A DNA stretch of 64,000 nucleotides, taken from contig CP084610.1 of the NCBI GenBank assembly GCA_025917655.1, positions 1,240,001 through 1,304,000 on the forward strand, in the 5' to 3' direction. This DNA is from Chlorella sorokiniana (lineage: Eukaryota > Chlorophyta > Trebouxiophyceae > Chlorellales > Chlorellaceae). The first letter of the stretch is position 1. Every line of letters begins with the position of its first letter. This document shows positions 1 to 16,438 of this stretch, one piece after another. A program made the position numbers and the translations under genes. Under the pieces are notes generated by a model that was not told the origin of the DNA, searched no databases, and saw only the letters and a program-made list of their open reading frames with translations.

Positions 1-3000
1 GCTGGGTGCAGCCTGCACACGGTGGAGATGAGCGGGATGCACGGCATGCGCCGCTTTGGCGATGGCACTGCCCACACCCTGGTCATCTACGTGTATGCAC
101 ACACAGGTGGGTATGAGGTGGAAACGGGGGGGTGGGGTGCCTATCGTGCCTGCTGCTCTTGGACCACCTGCTGTGGGGCAGGCCATCTGCTCGCCCTCCC
201 TCCACTGCCATGTCCTGCCTCTTGCTGCCTGGCCCTGGCTGCCCTGTCGCACTTGCCGCTGTGACACGAATGGTCCCTCCCTTCTCTCACCCCTTCACAA
301 CGACCCCAGACGCGGAGTACCAACACAACCTGCGCTTCTTCCTCGAGTTTGGGGTGCAGCCCAACGACGGCTGCGACTACCTGGTGGTGGTGCAGCAGGT
401 GCGGACCCGGGTGGCGGCGGTGGTGGTGTTTTTGGCAGCAGCTGAAAGCGCAACCACCATGGCTGGTTGCCAGCGGCAGCACAATCGCCGCAAGCGCCAT
501 GCGGGAGGTGGCCACAGCAGGCTTTGCAGGCGCAGAGCGCCAGCTGCGGCTGCTGGGCCCCAGCTGACGGCCCTGCATGCGCCGGCCTGTTGCCGTGCAG
601 GGCGTGGGCATCCTGGATTCTGCGCTGCCGCCGATGCCCGACAACGTGCGGGCGGTGCTGCACCCCAACGAGTGCTACGACTGGGGCACCTTTGGCTGGG
701 TGGGCAACACGCCGCGGCGCGCCTGCAGCAGAGGACGGCTTGCAGACCAGCGCATGCCTGCTAGGGACGCCGGCTTGCCTTGTGGGGCCGGGAAAGGGGC
801 CTCCCGGCTGCCTGGAAGGGCATTGAACCGCTGCGCAGTCACAGGGCTCAAGTCACCGCCCTCCTGCTGTTGGCCCCCGACTCTCAGGCTCACCCCCCCG
901 GCTGCTGCCCCCCCTGCCGCCGCCGCTCCCTGTGCGCAGGCCATTGAGAAGCGGGTGGCTGACACCAGCCGCTATGCTTACGTCATCTTCCTCAACAGCT
1001 CTGTGCGAGGGCCCTTCCTGCCGCCTTACTTCCCGGTGCGCAGCCGGCTGCCGCGCGCTGAGGCCCCTGCTTGCTCTCACATGCCTCGCACGCGTGGGGC
1101 CCAGTGTGCTGAGCAGTGCGCGCGCTTGTGCCCACCCCTCATGGCAGCCCAACATCCATTGGTCCGAGGTGCTGACGCGGCGCCTGAACGACCAAGTGAA
1201 GCTGGTGGGGGCCACCATCAGGTGACTGTCGGGGTGGCTTGGAACGCCGGGTGGTTGGGGGCATGGGTTTGATACAGAACGGGGTGGAGACCCAAGAGGA
1301 CGCCGATCCCATCCCTGCTGCCCTCACCGCCCCCGGAGCCGATGTGGGGCCTTGTGCATGCGCTGGTGCAGCTGCGAGGGCGCCAACCAGGGCGGCGTGC
1401 TGAGCGGGGAGATGCGGCGCAACCCGCACGTCCAGAGCTACGTTGTGGCCACAGACCAGGTGTGTGTGTGTGTGTGTGTGTGTCTGTGTAGGTGTGGGTG
1501 CGGGGGCAGGTGTACAGAGAGGGAGAAGAGTGTCGCCAGGGGTGTAAACACGCTAGGAGGCGTGCACGCAAGGGGTGGAGGGTGGGGTGGGTAAAGGGAC
1601 CACATGGGCTGCGCTGAGGGCCACCGACCATACTCTACCCTGCAGGTCGGCCTGGGCCTGTTGCAGCAGGACGGGCGCGTGCTGCAGTGCTACAAGTCCA
1701 TCCACGACGCAATCTGGTGGGTCCCCGCTGGGCTGGGCGCCACGGCTGCCATTGGCTGGCCCCCTCCTCTGACGTCCAGCCGTCCCGGGGCTGCCCATGC
1801 CTCTGCCATGGAATCCCCACAATGACCCCGCTTGGCATGACCCATGCCCGTCGTTGGCCCCATCCACCTCCACCATGCCACCCATCGCCGCCCCCCCCCA
1901 CACCCGGTATTCCAACTCAGGTATGCCGAGATGGGCAGCAGCGCCGCCATCCTGTCGGCTGGCTACAACATCGACTCGCTCATGCTGCGCTACCAGGGCG
2001 TGGACTGGCGCAACCGCTCCAACTGGGGCTGCAATGCGGGGTGCGGCGCCGCTCCCCTGGCCGCCCCCCCCGCAAGCCCTTCAACCCCCGCATCCCCCGC
2101 TGCCTGGCTCGGCTGTGCCCACGCCTTGGCCAGCCCACTTTGCAGCCTCACCTCTCGCTGCTCACACTGCGCCCCTCCACACACGCACACACAACTCCCC
2201 CACCCCCACCCCCACCTCCTCCCCACGTCACTAATACTACCTTCCCCCGCGCAGCATCAACCCGTACGCCGACCACATGTACGACGGCGTCAACATCTCG
2301 CCCTTTGAGGTGATGTTTGTGAAGGTGAAGGAGTTCCTGCTGGAGGCGGGGTGGGCCACCGCCGCACGCCAAGAAGTACTCCGCATGGATGAGGGGGCAG
2401 GTGGGTGGTGTGTGGGGGGGGGGGGGGGGGGGGGCGCCAGGGAGAACTGTTTTGTTGCGCGCGTTTGCGTGGATGTGTGTGTATGGAGGGGGTGGGGGTT
2501 GGGGGTGGGGGTTCAGGCTTAGGAGAGCAGGCGCTCCCACCTTGGCGCAGAACGTGTTTAGTTTTTTTCTCAATCCCATTTCCGCCAAAGTTCATCCCAT
2601 GACCTGGGCTCTGCTGTGCAGTTCAACCTGACCGCCAACGAGTACACGGAGCGGCGCAGCGAGCTGCGCAACATGAAGATCATAAACATGCGGGCGCGGG
2701 GCAGGTGGGCGGCAGCTGCTCCTGGCAAGGATGAGGCGGCGGCGCCAAGAAGCCCCCAGAAGCTGGCACGGCTGCCAGCCTGGCAGGTCCCACAGCTCTG
2801 AGCGGTGCCGCCCGCGCAGCGCGGCGGCCTGGCCAGACCTATCACCCTCCTCCTCGCTCACGTCATGCCCTCCCTCTCTGCAGCGCCTGCTTTGACTTTG
2901 AGTTCTACAAGGCCCACAACCCTGACCTGCCCAAGTGGGGGCCGGAGACCATCTGGGAGCACTTCGTGACCAGCGGGCAGCATGAGGGGCGCGTGTTCAG

Positions 3001-3806
3001 GCGAGGCCTTCTGCTCCTGCACACAGCTGCGATTGGTCGTGCCCCGCCCGCTGAGCTGCCTGCGGAACGCCGTGCAGCGTTTGCTGGGCAGCAGCTGCCG
3101 ACCTCATGCCAGGGGTGCCCACAATTGGTCGGTCCTTGCTTGAAACGGTGGCTGCCCTCCTGCCCTTGCTCCAGATTTCGGTGTAAGCCAGGAGCAGTGG
3201 AGTACGGCAAGCCGCCGCCACCGCCGGCCGTCGCCGCCCAGCCCCAGCAGCCTGCTGCCGCCTCCCCAGGCCCCAGCAACAGCGGGTCAAGCCAGCGCGG
3301 CGGAGCAGTCAGCAGCCCAGGCGGCAGCAGCGGCCGCAGACGCCGCCGCAGCCGCGCAGGCAGCAGCCGCAGCTGCTACGCAGCAGCAGCAAGCTGTGCA
3401 GCAAACAGGGGCAGGGGCCCAGCAAGCAGCAGATGCAGCAGCGCAACAAGCTGCTGCATCCGCCAGGCAGGGTGAAGCTGGCCAGGCAGCAGCGGCCACG
3501 CAAGAGGCCGCAGAAACTGCGCAGCAAGCAGCCGCCGCGCAGGAGTCTGCCGCCGCTGCAGCGCAACAGGCCGCTGCCGCTGCAGCTCAACAGGCTGCAG
3601 CAGCACAGCATGCAGCTGCCACGGGTGCTGAGCAAGCAGCTGTGGTGCAGCAGGTCGCGGCAGCAGCGACAGAGCAGCAGGCGGCGGCAGCAGCGGCAAT
3701 GCAACAGGCCGTGGCTGCCACCCAGCAGCAGGCAGCGCTTGCTGTGCAGCAGCTGGCGCTGGCGCAGCAGGCGGCTGCCATAGCTGGTGCAGAGCAGCGG
3801 CGATGA
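1..3806 (+). CDS. Conserved hypothetical protein with Ala/Gln-rich tail (5' end outside window)
   Basis: Multi-exon gene entering from the left edge. Exons that splice in phase: up to about 104, 310-398, 601-699, 940-1035, 1148-1221, 1372-1459, 1646-1716, 1921-2040, 2255-~2400, 2622-2704, 2884-~2998 and a last exon from about 3175. Conserved-looking blocks are LVIYVYAHT, FLNSSVRGPFLPPYF, PHVQSYVVATDQ, GYNIDSLMLRYQGVDW and SPFEVMFVKVK. I recall the same block order in uncharacterised fungal and algal proteins, possibly glycosyltransferase-like, but cannot name the family. A segment FDFEFYKAHNPDL...TSGQHEGR resembles the short H-x-G-R-x-E-G-R type repeat of algal secreted proteins. It is followed by about 200 codons almost entirely Ala and Gln. 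Frame changes near 2350-2370 and 3175 are unresolved, so the tail's linkage is likely rather than proven. Function unknown. Confidence 0.6.
2414..2434 (+). repeat. G21 homopolymer in an intron
   Basis: An uninterrupted run of 21 G in an intron of the first gene. A similar run of 19 G lies at 8653-8671 in an intron of the RecQ gene. Long G runs are therefore kept in the assembly, although short G/C runs in exons appear shortened. Confidence 0.95.
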
Positions 3807-4318
3807 GCTGTATGCCCATGCTGACACAACCCAGTTCCAGGCCTGAGCACTGCTGACGCACAGCCTGCTGGCACCACTAGGTAGCAGAGGGGTGCCACTT
3901 CGGTGGTTTTCCGCAGTCAAACCCCTTTGTAGCTTCAATGAACGATAGAGCCTGGAGCAAACCCAAGAAGAAGCTGTAGGGTCACCTAGCGTCCGTAACG
4001 AAAGCGTCCCCGTTTTCGTTACGTTTCGGTTCGCCCTGTTTACGAACATAGAAATTTCACGATGCGCTGAGGCTGCTGTTGAGCGTGAAGCAGCCGCAAC
4101 CTCGCCGCGCGGGCTTTATTTTTACGACTCGGAGTCGGGAGCCATCCGCATATATTGTTGAAGGGTGAAATGTTGCAAATTTGTTGAAGAGCACAGCTTC
4201 TCACAGGCTGCCCGCCGAGGTTTCTAGCCCTCCCCAGAGCGGTGGCCCTGCGGCCGCCCCTGAAGCCACTCCTTCCCCTCGCTTTTCTGTCCACAGGTGC
4301 TGCTCCTTATTGGCCACC
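3807..4318. other. Intergenic region
   Basis: About 510 bases between the end of the Ala/Gln-rich gene and the start codon of the wall glycoprotein. AT content rises around 3900-4190, including an AT-rich stretch at 4149-4185 that could hold the promoter of the downstream gene. No conserved ORF is seen. Confidence 0.6.
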
Positions 4319-6920
4319 ATGGCGGGTCTGGGCCGCAATACCGTTGCGGCTGCATGGTTGATCGTTGCAGTGGCACTTGTGGCAGGTAAGTGCCGCTGGG
4401 CTGCTGCACGCTGCCTCGCCGCCCTCGACGTGCCTCCATTCACCCCAGCGCAGGCGCAAAGAAGGCCGCAGCCCAGACGGCGTACACCATCAGGCTGGAG
4501 TCTCCCGGCAGAGAGCAGTGTCAGTACTATGGAGGTGAGGCAGTTGCAGGGAGGGGCTTGTACAGGGGGCGACGGCCGCCCCCACTGCTCAGCACGGGCC
4601 CGTTTCCCTGCTGGAACCTGCCGCAGGCTACTTGAGCGTGCAGCAGTGCAGCGGGGAAGACGTGATGGAGGGCTGGTACACGGATGATGGTTCCACCCGC
4701 CAGCGGTGGTGGCTCTTTGCCCAGAATGCAAACGACCCGGGCACGGTGGAGGGCCTCACTGGGCAGAGCATCAACATCCAGGTGCCGCTGCTCCTGCAAC
4801 CCACCTGCCGGGGGCACCATGCCGCCTGTCGGTTACGGCGGGCTCTGCACGCTGCACCTGCCCGCTCACCAGCCCTCCAACCACCTCCCCATGACGGAGC
4901 CTGCAGAGCGTCGGGCGCAGCTCCCTTTGCAGCAGCTATGCCGCCGCCAGCAGCGGCTGCGGGGGCGGCGCAGGGGCAGATGGTGCCTGGGCGGAGCAAC
5001 TCCGCGCGTTGGGTGCTGGAGCAGGCGGGCGGGGGCGGCGGGCGCTACTACATCCACCTGCAGGTGGGTGGGAGCAGTAGGGAGGTCGAGAGGCATGGAA
5101 TGGCGGCGGTGGGCTCGGGAGGGCAGGGTTGGAAGAGGGGGCAAAGATTTGCAGCACCGCCATCCACCCCTCCATCAGCATGCGCGTGATTTCAGCCAGG
5201 AGAGTCGTGGGGAGCTGAGGCCTGGGTTCCACGACTTTCCTCTGTGCCGCAGGCCAGGCAGTCAGCAGACTGCGAGCGGCGGTACCTCTGCCTGCCCAAC
5301 AGCTGCTCCTCCACAGCAGCCCAGCTGTGCACCCGCAGCCAGGCAGATGCCACCACGGTTTGGCTCATCCAACAGGTGCTGCCACCGAGTCCCCCGCCGC
5401 CCTCGCCACCACCCAGCCCACCTCCCCCTCGCCGCCTCCCAGCCCACCTCCCCCTCACCACCACCCAGCCCGCCTCCTCCCTCGCCACCACCCAGCCCAC
5501 CTCCTCCCTCGCCGCCACCCAGTCCCCCGCCGCCCTCGCCGCCTCCTAGCCCTCCGCCGCCCTCGCCTCCACCCAGCCCACCTCCTCCCTCGCCGCCACC
5601 CAGTCCCCCGCCGCCCTCGCCGCCTCCTAGCCCTCCGCCGCCCTCGCCTCCACCCAGCCCACCTCCTCCCTCGCCGCCACCCAGTCCCCCTCCCCCTCGC
5701 CGCCACCCAGCCCACCCCCACCCTCCCCGCCACCCAGCCCACCCCCACCCTCCCCGCCTCCCAGCCCACCTCCTCCCTTGCCGCCACCCAGCCCACCTCC
5801 TCCCTCGCCGCCTCCCAGCCCACCTCCTCCCTCGCCGCCACCCAGCCCTCCGCCACCCTCGCCGCCTCCCAGCCCACCTCCTCCCTCGCTTCCTCCCAGC
5901 CCACCTCCCCCTCACCGCCTCCCAGCCCACCTCCTCCCTCACCACCACCCAGCCCGCCTCCTCCCTCGCCACCACCCAGCCCACCTCCCCCTCGCCGCCT
6001 CCCAGCCCTCCGCCGCCCTCGCCGCCACCCAGCCCACCTCCTCCCTCGCCGCCACCCAGCCCTCCGCCACCCTCGCCGCCTCCCAGCCCACCTCCTCCCT
6101 CGCCGCCTCCCAGCCCACCTCCCCCTCACCACCACGCAGCCCGCCTCCTCCCTCGCCACCACCCAGACCACCTCACCCCTCGCCGCCTCCCAGCCCACCT
6201 CCCCCTCACCACCACCCAGCCCGCCTCCTCCCTCGCCACCACCCAGCCCACCTCCTCCCTCGCCGCCACCCAGCCCTCCGCCACCCTCGCCGCCTCCCAG
6301 CCCAACTCCCCCTCACCGCCACCCAGCCCTCCGCCACCCAGCCCTCAGCCTCCGTCTCCTCCCCCTCCCAGCCCACCCCCACCCAGTCCTCCGCCTCCGT
6401 CTCCTCCCCCACCCAGCCCACCCCCACCCAGCCCTCCGCCTCCGTCTCCTCCCCCTCCCAGCCCACCCCCACCCAGCCCACCCCCACCCAGTCCTCCGCC
6501 ACCCTCTCCTCCCCCTCCCAGTCCTCCGCCACCCAGCCCACCACCTCCGTCTCCTCCCCCTCCCAGCCCACCGCCACCCAGCCCACCCCCACCCAGCCCT
6601 CCGCCTCCGTCTCCTCCCCCTCCCAGCCCACCCCCACCCAGCCCTCCACCTCCCTCTCCGCCGCCACCCAGTCCTCCGCCTCCACCGGCCCCAGTGTCAT
6701 CGCCTGATCCCAGCGACAGCATGCAGGCCCACAGCTGCGGTAAGAAGCGGCACCCAGCCTTGCTGCTTGTGCTGCTCGGCTCCCTTCAGGCTGACAAAGA
6801 ATGTGGCCCCCCTCTGCAGCCATGCAGGCCGTATGCGCAGCGAGCTGCCGGGCCAACTACGGCGCGTGCCCTCAGCAAAGCAGCGACGCTCCCGAGGGAT
6901 TTGGTGAACAGGGCACCTGA
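4319..6920 (+). CDS. Secreted SPPP-repeat hydroxyproline-rich cell-wall glycoprotein
   Basis: The start is ATG 4319 in a strong context (gccaccATGg), opening a signal peptide (MAGLGRNTVAAAWLIVAVAL). Exons 4319-4385, 4454-4534 and 4627-4781 join in phase and give a small Cys- and Trp-containing globular domain with the motif YLSVQQCSG. It continues with an exon ending RYYIHLQ and one with the Cys pattern CERRYLCLPNSCSS. This looks beta-trefoil-like, seen in algal secreted proteins, but the fold is inferred. Next comes about 1.3 kb of SPPPPSPPPS repeats, the classic substrate for prolyl hydroxylation and arabinosylation in algal walls. After the array a donor at about 6740 joins a short Cys-rich last exon (AVCAASCRANYGAC) ending in TGA 6918-6920, with a TGTAA signal 30 bases later. 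The repeat frame is interrupted several times where CCTCCCCCTC has one C too few. Confidence 0.75.
5388..6690 (+). repeat. SPPP-encoding minisatellite array
   Basis: Tandem degenerate units of 15 to 30 bases, mostly versions of AGCCCACCTCCTCCCTCGCC, encode S-P(3-5) blocks. Larger blocks are duplicated: two nearly identical segments follow each other between about 5540 and 5690. Because of the repeated codon pattern, all three forward frames stay open across much of the array, and the Ser-Pro frame moves between frames at units carrying a C5 instead of a C6 run. Confidence 0.9.
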
Positions 6921-6949
6921 TGCACAGCTTGACATCGGCTGCCCACCCT

Positions 6950-6954
6950 TGTAA
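6950..6954 (+). other. TGTAA polyadenylation signal (wall glycoprotein gene)
   Basis: TGTAA, the usual green-algal polyadenylation signal, lies 30 bases downstream of the TGA at 6918-6920. Confidence 0.6.
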
Positions 6955-6972
6955 AGCTCACAGCATCGCGGC

Positions 6973-11884
<4,912 letters not shown>

Positions 11885-12180
11885 GGCTTTAAAGTGTCGT
11901 GCTCGGGCTTGACTTACTGTCTAATCAATTGATCGAGCAACGCGCGCCATTGCCAGCGTCAGGGGCCCTCAAGTGCCATCCAGCTGACTAGACCGGTAAG
12001 AAAACCCTCGTTGCATTGCCGGTTATCCACGCTGGTAAATCGTAACTCTTCGTTGTCAACGCTTCTACCCTGACTAGCCTTATTTTTTCCATTTCGAGCG
12101 TCCACGCCCAAACTCAAATCTCCCTCAAGTGATCGAGTGCCCTTCGTCTCGCATCATCTTCTGGCAACTCTAGCGTGTAG
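11885..12180. promoter_or_regulatory. Shared divergent promoter region, RecQ1 / ORC4
   Basis: Only 296 bases separate the two start codons, which point away from each other. The stretch is clearly more AT-rich than its surroundings, especially 11900-12110. No canonical TATA box is obvious on either side. A single bidirectional promoter is the simplest reading. Confidence 0.6.
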
Positions 12181-15100
12181 ATGTTCCTTGCCAGCGCAGC
12201 GCTGGGGATGGTGGGAAAGTTTCGTGGCACAAAAGGGGAGGAGGAGCGCGAGCAGCAGGCACAAGAGGACACAGACAACGACAGCATTATTGTTGATCTT
12301 GGCAGTAGCGAGAGCGAGGATTCAGACAAGGCGCGCCACTTGTGTCTAAAATGTGCACCGCCGCCGCCCACGGCCACCAGCTGTTGCGTGCTGCTGCCAC
12401 CTGCCGTCTACTGATTGCCACGAAATCATGTGGTGCCGCTCTGCAGGCCAACAGAACGTCCAGTGATGAAAGTGGTGAAGACAGTGAGGCGCAGGCAAGC
12501 TCGCCTCTTGCCATGTCTGAGAGGAGGCGCTCGGCAGCACCGGCGAAGCAGCTAAAGCAGGCTGTCGCGCCACCTGCCAAGAGGCAGGCTGTTGCACAGC
12601 TTGCTAAGAAGCAAAGCAAAGGTGCACAGGGTACCACTGCGCATCTTGCAAGTGTCAATCGCCTTGCCAGGGAAAGGGAAGCTGAGCTGGCGGGCCCGCC
12701 ACTCAGCCGAACAAGGGGTGGCGCATGCTCCCAGCAGCAGCAGCAGCAGCAGCCGCCGCCGCAGCAGCCGCACAGAAGGCCAGCAAAGAAGCAGCCTCAG
12801 CGTGCCCTGCAAAGCAAAATGAGTGGCAGCGTGCAGATGAAGCAGGAGGAGGCGTTGCCTGGGCCAGCAGCAGCGTCAGCAGACGCAGGAACGGCACACG
12901 CTCCTTCCAAGAAGCGCGTGAGCGCCAAGCTGCAGCCGCCTGCACATGGCTTGGCGGTTGCTGACGATGGCCGGAAGCAGCGCAAGGAAGGACAGCTTAG
13001 GCAGGGGCAGGCCGCAGGTGCCTCGGCCAGGGAGCAGCGGCAGCAAGAGCTGAGTGCTGGCAAGGCCCGTAAGCGCAAGGGCGCGCCGGCAGCTGGCACG
13101 GGCGGCAATGAGGCGGGGCAGCAGGAGCAGGTTGAGCGGCCATCGAAAAAAAAGCGCAGCCCTGCGCTGCCGCCCCAGCAGCAGCAGCAGCAGCAGCAGG
13201 CGCGGTCGCCCACCCCGGCTGCTGCCGCCGCCGCTCAAGCGTTGGAGATGTCGGCGCCTCCCTCCACCGGCACGCTGGCCGCGGCGCGGCAGCATGGCAA
13301 GCGGCATGGTGGCTCGCGGGCCGCCAAGGGGACGACGGTGCAGGCTGGCCAGGCAGGCGACCTGGGCCCGGGCACCCTCCAGGTTGGAGGACAGGGGCAC
13401 AGAGGGGACGCCGCCGCCGGCACGCGGGCAGCCCTCGACCTTGCGGACACGGCTGCAGGCTACCTGCTGACCCGGCTGACCGTGCCGCGCAGCCGGGAGG
13501 CGGCGACCATGCAGCTGCGGCCCCGCCTGCAGGTGGGCATGCCAAGGCCGGAGGTCGGGTGGTGCCGGCCCCTGCCCTTGCCCTGGCTGCCCTACGACCA
13601 GGAGCGGTTTCTCGCTCCGCACTCAGGCATCGCCTCCCTGTCATAGGACCAACTTTGTGGGCCTGACCGTTGGCTCGCCTTTCTGTCAACTCACTGCCTG
13701 CCCCCGCGCCCCCCCCCCGGCCCCCTACCCCCGGCAGGAGGCATTTGAGCTGCTGCTGGGCGCGCTGCACAGCACGGTGGAACTGGGGCACAACAACTCG
13801 CTGCTGGTGCTGGGCCCGCGGGGCTCAGGCAAGACGCTGGTGAGTGCGCGCAGGAGGGGGGCAGCCGGCCACGCAGCTTGCCAGCAGCGCCGCTCAGACG
13901 GCCGCCACTGGCAGCCAGGACGAGGTCGACAGTCGAGTCAGACGGGCATGCTGGTTCATCGCTTTAATGACCTGCCCTCCAACCGCTGACCGTGCCGGGC
14001 CCTGCCGTCCCGCCCCCAGATGGTTGAGCGCGCCCTGGCGGCGGTGGAGGAGCGGTGGAACAGCGACCCGCGCGACCCCGCGGTGGCGGTGGTGCGCCTG
14101 TCGGGGCTGGCGCACGCCGAGGAGCGGACCGCCTTCCGGGAGGTGGCCCGCCGCCTGTGCGAGTGAGCGGGGGCCGCACCTGGTGAAGCACTGGCCGGCA
14201 GGGCGGGCGTGGCGGCCAGAGGCTGCCTGGTGGAGATGCCCCGCGGGCTGAGTGAGCAAAGCTGCTGACCCTGTGGGGAGCTTATCTCATTCCCCACTCG
14301 CTGCTCCCGGCAGGGTGTGGGGCTACCCCTTCAGCTGGAGCGCCTCCATCAGCGACAACATGCTGTTCCTGCGTGGCATGCTCAAAAAGCTGGCCAGGTG
14401 GGCAGGGAGGGCTGGCGGTGAGGCTCGTGAAATCTTGTGAAGTGCGTGCTTCTGCGTCCTGCACACATACACACCAGTTGCCTCGGCCTTCATGTTCCCA
14501 ACCTTGGTTCAACGTGCGCCGCCTGCCCGCCCGCGCCGCCCCACCGCGGTCGCTGCCCCTGCCTGCAGCGCCGACAAGGCCGCCGTCTTTGTGTTGGAGG
14601 AGTTTGACCTGTTTGCGTCGCGGCGCCAGAAGCAGACGCTGCTGTACAACCTGCTGGACGCGCTGCAGACCAGCGGCATCTGCGCGGGGTGGTGGGGGTC
14701 AGCGTGCGGCAGGACGTGATGGAGCTGCTGGAGAAGCGGGTGAAGAGCCGGTTCAGGTGCGGGGGGCGCAGCGGGAGGGCCACAGCCGCAGCCTGCTGCA
14801 CGTCGCTGGTTCCCCTGCGCTGACCGGGGGAGTGGGGCTGTCCGAGCTGGGAAGCAGGGGGTGGGGTTGGCAGGCGGGATGGGGCAGGGCAGGGTGTTGA
14901 TGGATGTGAGCTTGGGCGTGACAGCTTGGGTGTTGGCTGCTGCCGCTGCAGCCACCGCAAGGTCGACCTCACGTTGCCCACTGGCGCGCTGCCCTACGAG
15001 CCGCCCCCGCGGAGGAGGGGCAGGTGAAGCGGCTGCCGCGTGACGGCGCCCTGGACGTGCTCAAGGTGCGCCGCAGCAGCCGCGCAGCCGCACCGCGCGT

Positions 15101-16438
15101 TCTTGCCCGCGGTGGCTGCGCAGCGACGTTGTTCGTTCTTGCCCGCGGCGCTTTAACCAACAGGCAATCTATGCTGCCTGCGCAGCACGCTTGTACTGCT
15201 TGCCCCAAGTCGCTGCCGCGCTGGCGGGATGCCGAGAGATGCCTCTGAGATGCATCAGCTTGCCTCACCTGCTTGTTGCCTGCAGGCCATGCTGACTCTG
15301 CCCCCGACTTTGGGCACCGCGAGTTTGCGGCCCGCTGGAATGCCTCGGTCCACGCGGCTGCGGCAGACGCCGATGTGCGCGCCGTGCTGCAGCGCCTGGT
15401 CAACGTGCGGCCCAGCCTGCGCCAGCTGTCGGCTGTCGCGGACCGCGTGCTGCCGCACGCAATCCGCGCGGGCGGCGTGGTCACAGCGGCCGCGATGCGC
15501 AACATGCTGCAGCGCCAGCTCAACCAGTCAAAAGCCATGGTGTGTGGGAGGCAGCCGGAGTTGGCGGCTGCCCATGCCGCCGCCCCTCGCACGCCAAGGT
15601 GGCTCTGGCACGCGCTCACAGCCTGCCCAGCGCCCTCCACCCTGCTAACCCGCTCCCCGGATGTGTCCTGGGCTCTGCCTGCTGCGGTGCGCAGGTCAAC
15701 ACCATCGCCTCGCTGCCCATGATGGACCTCATGCTGCTGGTGGCCGCGTACCGCCTGGAGCGCAAGGGTCGCGACGAGTGGAACTTTGAGATGGTGGGCC
15801 GCCGGGCGGTGCCCCCCGGCGCGTGCAGCCGTGGGCGTGCCAGCGTGCAGCCGCCAGCAGCGGGATGCCCAGGCCTGCCTCCCGATTTGCATGCAGCCGG
15901 CCATGGCTGGCTGGGCTGCAGGTTGCCGCCCCTGGCTCTGCCTCCCATGCCGTTCTTTCTTCCTTGCCGCCGCCAGGCCTTCAAGGAGCTGCTGGGCTAC
16001 ATGTCCCAGGGCAGCCACGTGGACCGGTACGAGCGGGAGGCGGTGGCCAAGGGCTACGACCACCTGCTCACGCAGGGCCTGGTGGCGTTCGTGGACGCCA
16101 GGTGCGTGTCAGGGGGCGGGAGCGGCGGCGGCCACGCGCTGCTGCTTGCGGGCCTGTGAGGGACCGCAAGCTGCCTTGCTCCCCACTTCCTGGAAACAGC
16201 GACCAGGAGTTCTGAACAACGGTTGTGTCGACCACCAAGCGCCCCTTGCGTCTGCTCTGGTTGCAGGAACGAGTACAGGGTGGGGGCGCGGCAGTACGTC
16301 GGCGCCTACGTGCTGGTCATGCGGGAGGAGATTGAGGAGGGCATGGCCAACCACTGGCTGGGCTCCGGCCTGCAGCAGCTGCAGGAGTGGTTCAAACGCG
16401 AGGGCGGCATGGGGACCACGGCTGCGCAGTTCCTTTGA
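12181..16438 (+). CDS. ORC4: Origin recognition complex subunit 4
   Basis: Subunit of the hexameric replication-origin recognition complex, an AAA+ ATPase-fold protein in the nucleus. The N-terminus is an acidic/Ser segment with DSIIVDLGSSESEDSD (residues 34-49). A GC-AG intron (donor after 12330, acceptor before 12447) follows, then roughly 390 residues of low-complexity Lys/Gln/Ala-rich, presumably disordered sequence with CAG tracts. The AAA+ part starts near 13650: NFVGLT, Walker A VLGPRGSGKTL, Walker B FVLEEFDLFASRRQKQTLLY, then DVMELLEKRVKSRFSHRKVDL (sensor/ORC4 signature), and a winged-helix C-terminus ending GMGTTAAQFL. This order matches ORC4, but the N-terminal extension is far longer than in animal ORC4. 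Three sites are one base out of frame: the G run 14686-14689 and the C runs 15004-15008 and 15301-15305. Reading resumes perfectly after each. Confidence 0.92.

Noticed and set aside
3309-4049. 246-codon minus-strand open frame opposite the Ala/Gln tail
   Set aside because: Leu/Cys/Arg-only composition is the antisense image of GCN/CAG codons; the + strand has the conserved upstream exons.
5262-6856. Long Gly/Arg/Trp- or Gly/Glu-rich minus-strand frames across the SPPP array
   Set aside because: They are complements of Pro codons. The signal peptide, splice sites and Cys exons all lie on the + strand.
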